Part shown: positions 42,962 to 55,080 of the stretch, piece by piece
How the letters are laid out: every line of letters starts with the position of its first letter
How positions within the stretch are numbered: the first letter of the stretch is position 1
DNA from: Adiantum capillus-veneris
Taxonomy: Eukaryota; Streptophyta; Polypodiopsida; Polypodiales; Pteridaceae
NCBI GenBank assembly: GCA_014529385.2
Contig: CM043962.1
Coordinates: 87,977,680 to 88,041,679 of the forward strand
Reading direction: 5' to 3'
DNA: 64,000 bases
Notes under the pieces: model-generated
Database searches by the model: none
The model's input: the letters and a program-made list of their open reading frames with translations, nothing else
What the model was told of the DNA's origin: nothing
Position numbers and translations under genes: made by a program

Positions 42962-44230
42962 ATGTCAGTCCTTGCTTTGGGAAGCCATTCACCTTGCAGG
43001 ATGGTTTTCTTCTCCATGGAAATAGGCTATGTGTTACCCACTGCCTTCGTGAGAAAGTTATGTATGAATCCCATGCTAGTTCCTATGCAGGGCATACAGG
43101 CTCGTCCCTATGCGGGGCATAGAGGCATTCAATCTACTCTTTCAAGAGTAGAGATGTACTTCTATTGGCCCATCATGAAAGTAGACATACAAGAGTATGT
43201 TTCAAAATGTGTGGTATGCCAAAAGACTAAGTATGTCTGGATTACTCCATACATTGCCAATCCCTAGTTCACCATGGGAGAGGATATCCATGGGAATACG
43301 GGAGTATAGACAATAGTTAACAGGTTTAGCAAGCAAGCACACTTTATCCCTATCCAAAAGACTATTAAGGCACACCAAATGGAAACTCTCTTCATATCTC
43401 AAATTTTCAAACACCATGGATTACCAACATCCATGGTGTCAGATAGAGATCCTACAAGGACCTGTAATTTCTGGAAAGGTCTCTTTGAAAATCTAGGTAC
43501 AAGATTGAATTTCTCTTCAGCCTATCACCCACACAGACGGATGGCCAAAGTGAGATACACAATCATATGATACTCGATCTACTAAAGATTTATGTTACAG
43601 AAGTAGATCAATGCTCACAATGAGAAAAGTACTTACCCCTTCTAGACTGCGTACAATAATAATGTCCATACTTCTACGGGAAAACTACCTTTTGAAATCA
43701 TAGAGGGAAGACCTAAAAGTCCCTTGCTGCTTAAAGTACATGGGAAGATATTTGCCCCCGATGAGTATATCCGTGACCTGCAAGAACTTTTCCAAAAGAT
43801 TAAGGAGGCTATATCCATCTCTCAACAAAGGCAAAAAGATGTTGCTAGCAAGCACAAAAGAGTCTTAACGTTTAAAGAAAATGATTGGATCTTACTTAAG
43901 TTTCCCAAGGCTTGATTAAGACAAACGACGGGCAAAAATTCTACGGGCCATCAAAAGTATTATGCTAAACTAGAAAAAAGATACTATGGTCCTTTTCAAA
44001 TCTTGAAGCCCTACAAAAGAGAGCCACCAAGTGAACCAATTATTGAAGACCCTCCCAAAATCAAAGACCAAGAAGAGGTGCTACAACCCGAAGGTATCCT
44101 TTGGCATGAAGACAAGGTACTATGACATGGAAAGATAATCTGATGGTATCTTATTAAGTTCAAAAATTATCCTTTTGAAGATGCTAGATGGATGCAAGGA
44201 ATACAACTTAAGGATAGGGTCAAAGCATGA
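42962..44230 (+). pseudogene. Gypsy integrase and chromodomain-like tail
   Basis: Zinc-binding region: RGIQSTLSRVEMYFYWPIMK with YVSKCVVCQKTK. The core shows VNRFSKQAHFIPIQKTIKAH and MVSDRDPTRTCNFWKGLFEN (second Asp). It then frame-shifts inside the family word SSAYHPQTDGQ near 43530. C-terminal part: QRQKDVASKHKRVLTFKEND, then RYYGPFQILKPY. The chromodomain-like end has ILWHEDKVL and YLIKFKNYPFEDARWMQGI, finishing near 44230. A short local duplication of 'ctatgcagggcatacagg' occurs at 43082-43125. Multiple stops make it inactive. Confidence 0.88.
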
Positions 44231-44889
44231 GTGGGTGGTACACTTTTATGGGTTGAAAGATATTTTCAATAACTAATGTTTCAAAGTGTAGGACCCAATA
44301 AAATATTTGCAAAATGATTCTAAATTTGGCACCAATCATAAATTCAGATTCTCCTCTTCAAGAGCTATCTATTGATATATCACACGCCTTGGGTTCTTCT
44401 ATCTTTGTCAAACATAACTAGGCTATTAATCTGCCAAATAGCTATGTCCCGAACACAGCTTTGGTGTCCACCCAGTCATCCTTTCACCCGACAGTATGAA
44501 CCTTGTCAATGCTTACAATGCTACATTATAGTAAGAAAATGTACATGTTTCATTTAAATGACCAATGTTTTTGTTTTAAAAAACTAATTCTCTTTTTATT
44601 GTGCACAAATTTAAGTAGTTTGCATGCTTAGAATCGTGTTTGTGATGACGACGTCTTTCAAACACCAAGTAGAATTTGCACTCTACTTGGGAGAATGAAA
44701 TGGATTAAAGAGCAGACATGCTTGTGGCAGCTATGTCTCCCAAGCACCAAATGGATTAGTCATCCATCTTGGAATGATGCCGTAGGGTAAAAAGTGATCC
44801 TCTACCCGCTAAAACAATTGACTAATGACTAAGGCTTTATCTCTTCTACCTCATAGTTGAGGACGACTATGATTTCAAGAGAGAGGTAA
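44231..44889 (+). other. Gypsy 3' untranslated region and polypurine tract
   Basis: No ORF. The tract AAGAGAGAGG at 44877-44886 lies three bases before the 3' LTR start at 44890 and is the likely plus-strand primer. Confidence 0.7.
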
Positions 44890-45734
44890 TGTCCTAAAAT
44901 CTAATATTTAACCAAACCAGATGATTTTCTCATATTAAGTTGATCATTTAAAGTGGGAGAATAAACGGGAACAAGGGTTAGAATATAGACATGTGCTTAC
45001 GGATCTATCTCAACACGGGGCCAATGGTAAAGGGGTCCAAAAAAGAGATGGTATGTCAAAGAGAAAGGCTAGCTAATGCAGCTTAAAGACCTTAGGTTTA
45101 GCTTCATTAAATACCTCCAAAGTTTATTGTTAAAAGTCTTTTGACCTTAGGCAAGCTAGGGTTGTGCTTGAGGTGAGAACCCAGCCCAAGCATGAGGTGC
45201 TTGTCGTACTTGCTGACTAAGGTGCTTGAGGTGCTTGTCGTGCTTGTTGACTAAGGTGATTAAGGTGCTTGTTGTGCTTGCTTACTAAGGTGCTTGAGGT
45301 GCTTAATGAATAAGGTGTGAAGGTGCTCCATATGACTAAGGTGCTTGAGGGATTAAGGGTTCAAAAAGTCAAAGCACATTCCTACTCATGAGGGGGTGAT
45401 ACCTCTTTGTAGGAGCTAAAGAGAGAGCACACACACCCTCACACAAGGCAAACTTGGTACAAAGAAAGTAACTAGGACACCTGTCAAGCACATAGTGTGC
45501 CTAAAGACTATTGGTTGGCCTCCCAAATATAATCTAGTTGATTTAATTAATTGTTTATTCATTTATCAAGTCCTTTCTCTCAAATGGAAAAGGGGGACAC
45601 TTGTCAAGGCTAGCATACTTTCTTGAAGCATGTGATTGACCAAGCTTGAGGAGGTCTAATCAAATGCAGGCTAGTGCTAGAAGAGGGGTTCAACCAAAGA
45701 AAGGAGGGGGCTAGCTTGGGGGGTATACTCTCCT

Positions 45735-45799
<65 letters not shown>

Positions 45800-46469
45800 G
45801 TGTAGAATGCAAAGTACAAGAGCTCCATATCCTTCTCCAAAGCTTGTAGAGAAGCTGAGAGCCTACACCAACACTCTTGGCTATGGAATGCAAATCAAAC
45901 TAACAAACATGTTGTAATGCTTAATCTTGCCATCTTCTCCATCCTCATTACTATGCTATTATGTATGCTAAGCAACAAGACTGATGATAAGTGAAGAAAT
46001 ATGTCTTTCTCTTATGAATGTTCTTCTTCCTCTTCCCTATCCTCATTCCCCATTAGCTCTCTCCACCTTTGAAGGTGTTTGAGTCCTTGGGACTGAGGTT
46101 GGTGATGGTTAATTCTTTTTACAAAGTCTATGTTATGCTTGTGATGCATGAAGCTTTTCCATCTTCATTGCATCACCTAGGTCACAAGGAACACAAATAT
46201 TGTATTGTACCAAATCTCTCTTGATGAGAGAATCTATAATACAAAAGCCTATTGGATGGGGGACCGGCTCCCACATAAATCCGGTCCTCAACTGTTGTCC
46301 TCTCTCTCTTGCAAAAGTATTGCTCTTGCCAAGTTAATTAATTATTATGGTTATGTTGCTACTGTTAATTAAATTCACCCTCTATGCTCTCAAAGTAGTC
46401 TCACAAAAATGCTCACTCTAATTCTCCTAATTCTATTATTCTCAAAGTTCTTATGCCATTTCCATTACA
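44890..46469 (+). repeat. Gypsy 3' LTR, 1580 bp
   Basis: Starts TGTCCTAAAATCTAATATTT and ends TTCCATTACA. Compared with the 5' LTR it has extra copies of a 'gaggtgcttgtcgtgcttg' minisatellite (about 45180-45310) and an expanded (CT)n tract (45738-45796 against 27 bp). Confidence 0.95.
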
Positions 46470-47370
46470 TGGTGGACCTCATGGATCACTATGCTTGAAT
46501 AGAGTATAGATTGGGACTTATGGTCCTCTATGCTTGAATGGAACATAGCTTGGACAAGTGATGAACCTTAGCTCTCTATGTTTCAATAGGGCATAGATTG
46601 GACAAGTGGTGGATCTTATGGTTCTCTATGACTCAATAGAGCCTATCTTGGACAAGTGGAATGGAAAGGTAGTGAATCTGAGCTGCATTTTTCCTCTTAC
46701 ACCACCATGTTTAGAATGGTCTTGTGGTGGATCTTGGATGCACTAAACCTTCCTTAATTTGTTTCAAAAGGGCAAGTATTAAATACAAGATGCATTTTTC
46801 CTTCTCACACCTTGCTTAAAGTGTCTTGGTGGTGGATTAAGAACTCCCTTACTCTTCAACAAGAACTTGAACTTTAAATCTTCAAGTGATGCATCTAAGA
46901 AATAATATGTGTTCTAAGCCTTATTAGAACGGCCAAGTGATTAATCTAAAATGCACCAAAGCTTCTACAAGTTGTTTTAAATGGACAATTATTGTGGATC
47001 AAGGATGTAATAACTGGTGAAAACATTTTGTGGTGGATCTAGAATACACTCAGTCTAATGGAAGCCATTTAGATTGGCCAAGTGGTGGACTTTGGATAGA
47101 TGCACACTTCAACAACTATGATTGAATATTTGATTGATCTAGCATCTACTCTTCCATGATTTCTAGATTGGTCAAGTGGTGGATCTAAGATGTAAACTAG
47201 TCTTCCACAACTTGTTTTGATTCAAAATATTGGATGCACACCACCATTCAGAATGTCATTAGAATGATCGTGATTCTATTTAGGATGCATCCTTCCTTGC
47301 ACAAACTATATAAAATGATGAGAAGCTGGTGGATTTAGGATTACAACTAATATCCTTAGTAAGGAATTTG
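46470..47370. repeat. Tandem arrays right of gypsy insertion
   Basis: 46470-46660 continues the 60 bp array of 37009-37398 ('ggacaagtggtggatcttatgg'). From about 46690 it grades into a degenerate form of the 10.9-13.1 kb family ('gaatggtcttgtggtggatcttgga', 'attggccaagtggtgga'). The graded transition suggests one ancestral repeat. Confidence 0.75.
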
Positions 47371-47981
47371 GATTGTGCCACACCATCCTTGAAGGTTGTA
47401 ATATTCAAGGCTTTTGTGAAGAAGCTACTAAATGAGCACAATATTCTCAAACACTAAGGTACTACTCACTAGAAATCATGTTAACTTTTAAATAAATAAT
47501 TTTATCAATGATATTTGTATTTTGATTCAAAACACTCACTTTATCATGGTTTCTTGTAGATATAATCCAGATTATTCTTTGAAGGAGCATTTCATAGGGG
47601 ATTTGGACCATTTCATTTCCATGAAAGAAGAAACTTCTAAGAACGACCATGGGTTACTTTGTAAAATTTTGTGTACTTGGAACTAAAAAAAAATCACACA
47701 AAGATTATTCTCTGTGTCTGAGCTTTTCTTGATATTTAACCATTGGTTTTTAGACCAATTGTCACCTAATTGTACTTCACCATTGGTTTTAGACCAATTG
47801 TATGAATTGACTTGGAGATCTTTAAAGTTTACTTATGTATTAACAAATTACCCTACTCTCATAATCACAAGGTTTTTTAGTATTGTGATGCCAATTTAAG
47901 ATTCTTTTGGATGTCTATAGTGAATGCCAAAATCATTAATTTTGTTTTAAGGTTTAAAAATGAATATTAGCTAACCTTATC
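47371..47981. other. AT-rich stretch without supported gene
   Basis: No convincing ORF or repeat edge. It contains a short duplication of 'ccattggttttagaccaattgt' type words near 47740-47800. Confidence 0.35.
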
Positions 47982-48638
47982 GTGTTTCTTTTTAGAGCCA
48001 AAAGAAAGAATATGTTGTTTTTAGAGTGGAATAATTCATTTGAAACAAAAAATTCTTCTATTCAACCTTTTATGGGGCCTCATCAAAGCCACCAACCACC
48101 CCCTACTCAGTTACTACTTACCTTGAAGCAACAAAGGAGGCTTCTTATCTTAGATATAGACTGTTTACTAGTCCATTCAATTGAAATGTGACATGGTGAT
48201 ATTGTTCCATCATGGACTGAGCATATGGGAATTGATAATGACAAAGATGCAGTTTATCATGTGGTGTGCCGTGATGCAGAAGCTTTCTTGGACTTTTGTT
48301 TTGATTATTTTGAACCTTGGATATGGAGTTGTTATAACCTAACCAAAGATCAACATATACTTGAGATGTGCTTTCCTAGGCATTATTCAAGTTTCAATAT
48401 ATTTATGAGCAATAAGAATTGTCAAAATCCAAATATTATGATTGGCTATAAAAGAGTTTATCATACAAATTTGATTTCAATTTGGAGGATCTTTGAGGGC
48501 CTACATGCTAGCAACACATTAATTTTTTATGATAATCCATATAGAGTGATGTGGAATATGCCAGGAACTTATCTCATATTTCCAAAATTTTGGAGACAAA
48601 CACCTAAACAACTTCAAAGCTTCTTTAAAGCATGCTAA
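47982..48638 (+). pseudogene. FCP1/NIF-type phosphatase domain pseudogene
   Basis: One plus-strand frame with a single TGA at 48189-48191. It carries QQRRLLILDIDCLLVHSIEM, the HAD-family DxD nucleophile motif (LDIDCLLV; plant relatives usually read LDLDGxLV). Then come CRDAEAFLDFCFDYFEPWIW, KRVYHTNLISIW and ASNTLIFYDNPYRVMWN, equivalent to the DDSPYK acid block with the first Asp replaced by Tyr. It ends LIFPKFWRQTPKQL. FCP1-like enzymes dephosphorylate Ser residues, for example in the RNA polymerase II tail. The lack of introns across about 220 codons and the stop suggest a retrocopy or captured fragment. Confidence 0.7.
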
Positions 48639-48879
48639 TTCTGTGGTTAGTGGGATGGTTGTGTGCAAGAAACAAGAGGAGTTATACTTCAAGTATGATT
48701 ATGAACAAAGTAGAGGATCCTGAGACAAATTATTTCATGAATTTCTACTTGTCAAGAAGATAGTGTTCAGAGTCACATATTGAAGTTGTTTAACAAGGAA
48801 GGTTGACAAAGATATCAACTGTACACAAAACCACATATCAATTTATAAATTGCCATACAAGATGAATAAAAATTGTACA

Positions 48880-49690
48880 TTTATCTTTCATTCAACCATT
48901 TATCACTTTTTTTTTCTACTTGAAGTGTATCCTATTGAAAGGGGACTTTTGTATCAATCTAATGTGTTTCACATGGAGTGCACCTTATCATTCTATGGAT
49001 TTTTTATTAATGGAGATGGGTGCTCTTTTTCTTGCTACTATGAGTAGAGGGCTATATATATTGTGCTCATATCTTGTGTAAGTGGATTCACTATAAATAT
49101 TTAGGCCTCGTTGTAACTTAGATTTTTCCATGAAGTGCACCCTAGTGAAAGGGGACTTCTTTGTTAATGGAGTGAATTCTAATTTAAGGAGACAAATTTC
49201 TTTGTATATTTAGTTTGGAATGTGATCACTATTTTTGTTTACAATGTATAAATTGATTTAGTCAAGAGAACCGCATGGGGATTTATATTCTTGCATGCAC
49301 CCATAAATTTATTACTCAAAGATTTTGAATCTATTTTCTTAAATTTAGGATTTATTCTAATGTATTTTGACATGGAGTGCACCCTATTATAAGGGGATTT
49401 TTTATTAGTGAAGTTCATCCCACTCTATGGAGACTTCTTACGTTGGGTATTCCTACTCATTGGGTGGTATATGTTATTTTGTACTTAATATATGTTGTAT
49501 CAATAGAATACCTCTTTTTTTATATTTAATCAAGAAAAAAATATTCATTGAACAATGTTGTGTCATATTGGAATGGAGACTCGTTGTATCAATAGAACCT
49601 CTTTTTTATACTCATTCAAGAAAAAAATATTCATTGAACAATGTTGTTGTGATATTGGCATGGAGATTCATATGGATATATCCATGAACA
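48880..49690. repeat. Imperfect tandem duplications
   Basis: A block 'tgaagtgcaccct...gaaaggggacttctttgttaatgga' recurs around 48925, 48975, 49130 and 49373 at irregular spacing. Separately, a unit of about 90 bp starting 'atcaatagaa' and holding 'ttcattgaacaatgttgt' is repeated at about 49498 and 49588. No gene is supported. Confidence 0.65.
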
Positions 49691-50300
49691 AACAAAAATT
49701 TTCTTATCTAGATCATTACAATTTTGAATAATCTGCAACTATAACCCATTCATTTAAAACATAATGTCAAAATCATAACTCTTTACCATAAAATCTATTA
49801 TTGACATTAGTTTAATTCTTCTGTCTTAAGACTTGTATTTTCCAAATATATTTAATGATAAGAACAATGTAATAAACACAAGAGCATTGCATTTATTATA
49901 GCTACACATAGAATAGCAAAGAGTGTAGCTAGTTGAAGGTCTACATTGACACAAGTAACATGAAATTGATTGAAGAGTTTAGAATGGCCAAGTGGTGGAT
50001 TTTAAAAACCCTTTGTTATAAAATGTGTAAAATTAGGATGACTTAACATAAGTGTAGTTGAATGCTTGAATGTCTTATCCTCATGAACATGTTCAAAAGA
50101 ATGAATCTGGGTAGAGGCGTGTTAGCATGTCGCTGAATGGTTGTCCCGGACAATGCTAGTTAGTTGTGCTTGTTAGCATTTGCTGAAGGCAAAAGGGCAA
50201 GTGAAATTTAAATAGGACATGTCTTGAAAAAACATTACTTTATTAGTTCCCTCCGTGACCTATTTCAATTTTTGGTTACCCAAGAGGGAGTCGGGTAGTG
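49691..50300. other. Unannotated sequence
   Basis: No gene recognised. It contains one isolated 'agaatggccaagtggtgga' word near 49990 of the array family and a 'gttagcat' word pair near 50125-50180 that also occurs in the array at 51.7-53.0 kb. Confidence 0.35.
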
Positions 50301-50304
50301 GATG

Positions 50305-50486
<182 letters not shown>

Positions 50487-50649
50487 ACATGCAAACACCA
50501 TCTCTCTCTCACTCTGAGACTCGCGTGCTAGTCAGCATTGCTCCTACTCCATGTTGGTATGTTTCGCTAGCAGCTAGCCTCAGAGTTCATTTGTGGAAGC
50601 TGAGTTATCCTTGCTCTGGCACACACCCATACATATGGAGAACCAGCAA

Positions 50650-50935
50650 CTTTCAATGTTGGAATTGGACCTACATTATCCCAACCCAATGTTGGAAATG
50701 GACCCAATGCTAGAACTTCCAATAGTATTCCAACCTCCAATGCTGGAAATGGAGGCACGCTACGCTCTATATGGTGGAAGCAAACTCCAAATAAATTCAT
50801 TGGTGTAGTTAATCAAATTTTAGCATGTTTATATTACTGTAACTCCAAGTGAATGCATTGGTGTAGTTAATCAAATGTTAGCATGTTTAGATTACTGCAT
50901 CATGTGCTCACAAATACTCATTTTGTTGATTTCAA
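50650..50935. repeat. Short direct repeats before the broken gene
   Basis: 'caatgttggaaatggacc'-like words recur four times (50655-50755). Then a unit of about 62 bp with 'ggtgtagttaatcaaat' and 'ttagcatgttta' is duplicated (about 50780-50905). Confidence 0.7.
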
Positions 50936-51196
50936 CTATCTAATACATGCTTGTTTACAAATCTCAAGCAAATGTAGATAGAAGCCATTACATCCAATGA
51001 ATTGAAGCTTCCAGGATCCAGCTACTTTGGTTATTAGAAAATACGAGAGAGAAAGAAAGAGAAAACAGTAGGATTACCGATGGATGAAAGTTGAGTGAGG
51101 AGATCATGCCATCAACGATGAAAAGAAAAACAAAATCTCTTTCCAGATTGTGAGTGATTTCAAGAGTAGGACACAAGTTTTAGTGTAGAAACAAAG

Positions 51197-51675
51197 TTGG
51201 AAATCTGGAGTCTTGTTGCTAACCATCCACTTATTTGGGAAATCCATGGTCAATCTTCAAAGGATGTTGATGTGCACATGACAATTGTCTACAAAGTCCG
51301 CAACACACTTGCTACCGTCAAGCAGCCAAGCTCTAATGAGGAGTTGTTTTTCAAGAATGCAGCATTGCAGAGGCTTTTGAATTCAAAGGAAAACATGCAT
51401 ATTGCAAAAGTCTCCAGGTTCCTAAAAGTCAGTCGCCGCACCTTGTTCAAGGCGAAATCATGGTGGGAGAAGCCTGGTGTTGATGCTCGATTATTTTCCT
51501 TGTCTTCATGTCACAAGCAACACCTATCACAGATGAAAGTAAAGAATTGGTCTACACCTTTTGGAGAGAGAGACTCATGCTTCACCCAGCAAGAAGGATG
51601 GTTGTCGAAAGCGAGTGGGGAGGAGAAGCTACATAAAACACAATGTGTACCTCCTAGATGAGCCTCAGGTGATCA
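51197..51675 (+). pseudogene. Probable N-terminal part of the 'VDFAENY' family gene
   Basis: An open frame with NTLATVKQPSSNEELFFKN, ALQRLLNSKENMHIAKVSRF and LKVSRRTLFKAKSWW. The last word looks like a helix-turn-helix DNA-binding segment (KVSRFLKVSRRTL). A frame change near 51630 leads to NVYLLDEPQVINQILVS. It is in the same orientation as the coding blocks at 55081-56160 and 63531-64000, and is separated from them by a tandem array and a solo LTR. The link to that gene is by order, strand and general resemblance and is not proven. Confidence 0.5.
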
Positions 51676-51739
51676 ATCAAATACTTGTGTCATAACTTAT
51701 TTCATTCTATGGATTGCATGTATAATAAATTTTTATCAT

Positions 51740-53015
51740 GCTCAGTAGCATTTTGAGTATGTTGTTTGATACAAGGTTTATGCTAGCTAGCATTATTACT
51801 ATGTTGGGTATGTTGTTTAGCTTTATGGTATGCTAGTTAGCATGCCTAGTGATCATACAAAATATGCTGGTTAGCACAATATTCAAGGTTTAGCATTATG
51901 AGTATGCTAGTTAGCATACCTAGTGATCTACAGAGTATGCTGGTTAGCACAATATTTAGGGTAGCTTTATAAGTATGCTAGTTACCATGCCTAGTGATCT
52001 TACAGAGTATGTTTGTTAGCAAAATATTCAGGGTTTAGCATTAGTGGTATGGTAGCTAGCATGGCTAGGGATCTTACAGAGTATGTTGGTTAGCACAATA
52101 TTTAGGGTTTATCTTTATGAGTATGCTAGTTAGCACTCCTAGTGATCTTACAGAGTAAACTGGTTAGCACAATATTCAGGGCTTAGCATTAATGGTATGC
52201 TAGTTAGCATGCCTAGTGATCTTACAAAGTATGCTGGTGAGCACAATATTCAGGGTTTAGCATTACATGAGTATGCTAGCTAGCATGCCTAGTGATCTTA
52301 CAGATTATGATTGTTAACACAATATTGAGGATTTATCATTATGACTATGCTAGTTAGCATGCCTAGTGATCCTACAGAGAATGTTGGCTAGCACAATATT
52401 CAGGGTTTAGCAGTATGCGTATGCTAGTTAGCATGCCTAGTGATCTTACGGAGTATGCTAGTGAGCACAATATTCAAGGGTTAAGCATTATGAGTATGCT
52501 AATTAGCATGCCTAGTGATCTTATAGAGTATGCTAGCTAGCATAATATTTAGGGATTAGAATCATGAGTATGCTAGTTAGCATACCTAGTGATCTTATGA
52601 TGTATGTTGGTTAGCATACCTAGTGATCTTACAGTGTATGTTGGTTAGCATAATATGTATGCTACTTTAACACCCTTTATGTTATACCTAGTATGCAAAC
52701 TAGCATGCTCAAAATGTTGTTGGAGGTAATGAGTATGCTACCTCCCATTTGTAGTATGCTAACTAGCAAGATGGTCAAGATGGTTAGCACAATATATGCT
52801 AGTTAGCATACCTAGAATATTAATCTTCATACTGGGTATGCTCAACTGTATAACCGGTATGCTAATTAGCACACCTGTTACTCATGTTAGCATTCAGGGT
52901 ATGCTGGACAAAATCCAATCCATGCTAGTTAGCGCAGTTAGAACAATGTCCATGCTAGTTAGCATACCTCATATGCCAAACCACACACTAGTCACCCTTG
53001 TTAGCACAGCTAGTA
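51740..53015. repeat. Tandem array of about 75 bp units with 'atgctagttagcat' palindrome
   Basis: 'gcctagtgatcttacagagt' recurs about every 74-76 bp (near 51847, 51917, 51990, 52137, 52210, 52286, 52361, 52435, 52511, 52583), linked to 'atgctagttagcat' and 'ggttagcacaatattcaggg'. About twelve regular units are followed by degenerate ones to 53015. ATGCTA-GT-TAGCAT is an inverted repeat in almost every unit. A remnant continues at 54718-54980 beyond the solo LTR. Confidence 0.92.
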
Positions 53016-54717
53016 TGTAACATTTAATGGTCTCAGTAACTTGTGTGTAGCAGAAAATAGCATGAACTTAGTGAGCATTCCATTAGGATAGCTTCCTAAT
53101 GAGAATAACAAGAGTGCTTGGGTGGAGAGAGAGCAACAAAAAGTATAACACCTAGTTAGATAGCATGAACAATACTTCAAAAGAGAGAGAAATTAAGCAA
53201 TTGACAACATTTGACGACCGGATTTGCATGGAGCCGATCCCCCCTCCAAAAGGCTTTGTATTCTGGTTTCTCCCATCAAGAGAGACATTTTACAATACGA
53301 TTCTTTGTGTTCCTTCAATAGTAGCTAGTGCAATGAAGATGGAAACTTCATGCACTAAGCAAAACACTTATCAAACACAACATCAATTCCCTCACGGTCT
53401 CAGACCCAAGACCTCACACACCTTCGAAGATGGTGAGAGCTAGCGAGGTATGAGTGTAGATTGAGAGGAAGAAGGAGTATTCTTACGAGAAAGATGTACA
53501 TCTCCTCACATAATCACTCATATTAGCATAGCTTAGCTTAGTAATTAGCATGGTAGAGGAGATGAGCATGCATTGAATCCTGGCTCTTGGTTGGATTTTC
53601 ATCACAAAGCCAAGATTTGTTGGTGTAGGCCTCCCTTCTCACCAGCTTGGAGTAGGTGGTAGGCTTTCCATTAAAGCTTGAGAAGGAGAGAGAGTCTTAT
53701 TTGCTTCACACATGAGATTGTGTGAGTGTGTGTGATAATCCTTGCAAAAATCAGCCCCTCTCTCTCTTGGTTGACCCCTCTTGCTATTTTCTCATCATCA
53801 CACCTCATTGGACCTCCCCAAGCCTAGCCAATGGAAATTAAGCATCATAAGTGATACTATTCTGACATGTGTCCCCCTTTCCCCTTTTGTGAGAGCTTTA
53901 GGTAATTACTTAATTCAATTAAACTCTCATTGGACCCCTTTGCCTCCTGCCAATAGGAATCAGGCAAGCCATTGGGTTGTTGAATGCTCATTGGACCCCT
54001 TGGGAGACTCTCCAATAGTCTTCTAGAGAGCTTAATTCTTATTGGTTCTTTTATTAAGTGTTTTTAAATTAATTAAACTAGATTTACTCTAGCTTACTTC
54101 TCATTGTTCCACCTCCAAGGCCATCCAATAGGAATTGAGTACACCTTGTGGGCATCTGGGCTAGGGAGCTAATATGTGTCCCTCATTCCCTTTGTGTAAA
54201 GGGAGCTTGTGTGTGTGTGAGAGAGTTTCTCTCTCATCTCCTACTTCTAGGGCTCACCCCCTCCTATGTAGGGATGGTTGAAGACTTTTGGGACACACAC
54301 AAAGCATCCAATTTCCCTGGGAGCTTGTGTGTGTGTGAGTTTCTCTCTCATCTCCTACTTCTAGGGCTTGCCCCCTCCTATGTAGGGATGGTTGAAGACT
54401 TTTGAGACACACACAAAGCATCCAATTTCCCTAGGCTTTTGACCTTTGGATAGAACCTTTGAATTTTGGAACCTTAGCATTTTGGAAGTCTTAATAGACT
54501 GAACCGTAGGGTCTTTTAAGACCATTGTTGCACATTGCTCTTTTGTAGATGGCCCCCCTTTTGGATCCCTATTTCCCCTCCTTTGGATCCCTACTGTGGC
54601 CGGTCTGCTATCTTAACCAATATTCTAGTTTTTTCTCCCCTGGCACTTCCCCATATTAAATGATCAGTTTAACATGAGAAAATCATTTAGGAGAATTAGA
54701 TATTGATTATTATGACA
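53016..54717 (-). repeat. Solo LTR, 1702 bp, with perfect target duplication
   Basis: On the minus strand it starts TGTCATAATAATCAATATC at 54717 and ends CATTAAATGTTACA at 53016. Flanks are TAGTA on both sides (53011-53015 and 54718-54722). It belongs to the same family as 28314-29970 in opposite orientation. A 115 bp internal duplication ('gggagcttgtgtgtgtgtga...tagggatggttgaagac') lies at about 54200-54410. Confidence 0.95.
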
Positions 54718-55080
54718 TAGTATGCTAATAGAATTCAGGGTATGTAAAGAGGTCCTACCATGTTTATTTGTGTAATGAAAATTAGAATTGTGTTTTTGCT
54801 AACTAGCATACACAGTATGCGAAGTAGAATCCAAGTCTTTGATAGTGAAGTGTTGAGTAGGGCTTTGGTCCCCTCTTGTATGAGTTTCAAGGACTCTTAG
54901 AGGGAAGATCTCCTACCAGGTTTGTTGTGTAATGAAAATCAAAACCGTGTTTATGCTAACTGGCATACACAAATTGCTAACTATTATCTTGTTGTATTTA
55001 TGAACATGATGGATGTATTAGGTAGCCTTCTATATATTCCGACTTTGATTCATTCATCATATTAAACATGTTGATCAATT
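54718..55080. repeat. Remnant of the 75 bp array
   Basis: Contains 'tatgctaatagaattcagggtatg', 'gctaactagcatacacagtatgc' and a duplicated block 'cctaccatgtttatttgtgtaatgaaaat' / 'cctaccaggtttgttgtgtaatgaaaat' about 150 bp apart. Confidence 0.65.

Larger units (their letters stand above)
37399..46469 (+). mobile_element. Full-length Ty3/gypsy retrotransposon, 9071 bp
   Basis: Two LTRs (37399-38927 and 44890-46469) start TGTC and end CATTACA. They enclose a primer-binding site, gag, protease, RT, RNase H, integrase with a chromodomain-like tail, and a polypurine tract, all on the plus strand. The flanking pentamers are TAGTG and TGGTG, a target duplication with one change. Both flanks belong to the same 60 bp tandem array, confirming insertion into it. 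LTRs differ by substitutions and by indels in internal repeats, and the coding region has many stops, so this is older than the copia element. Confidence 0.95.
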
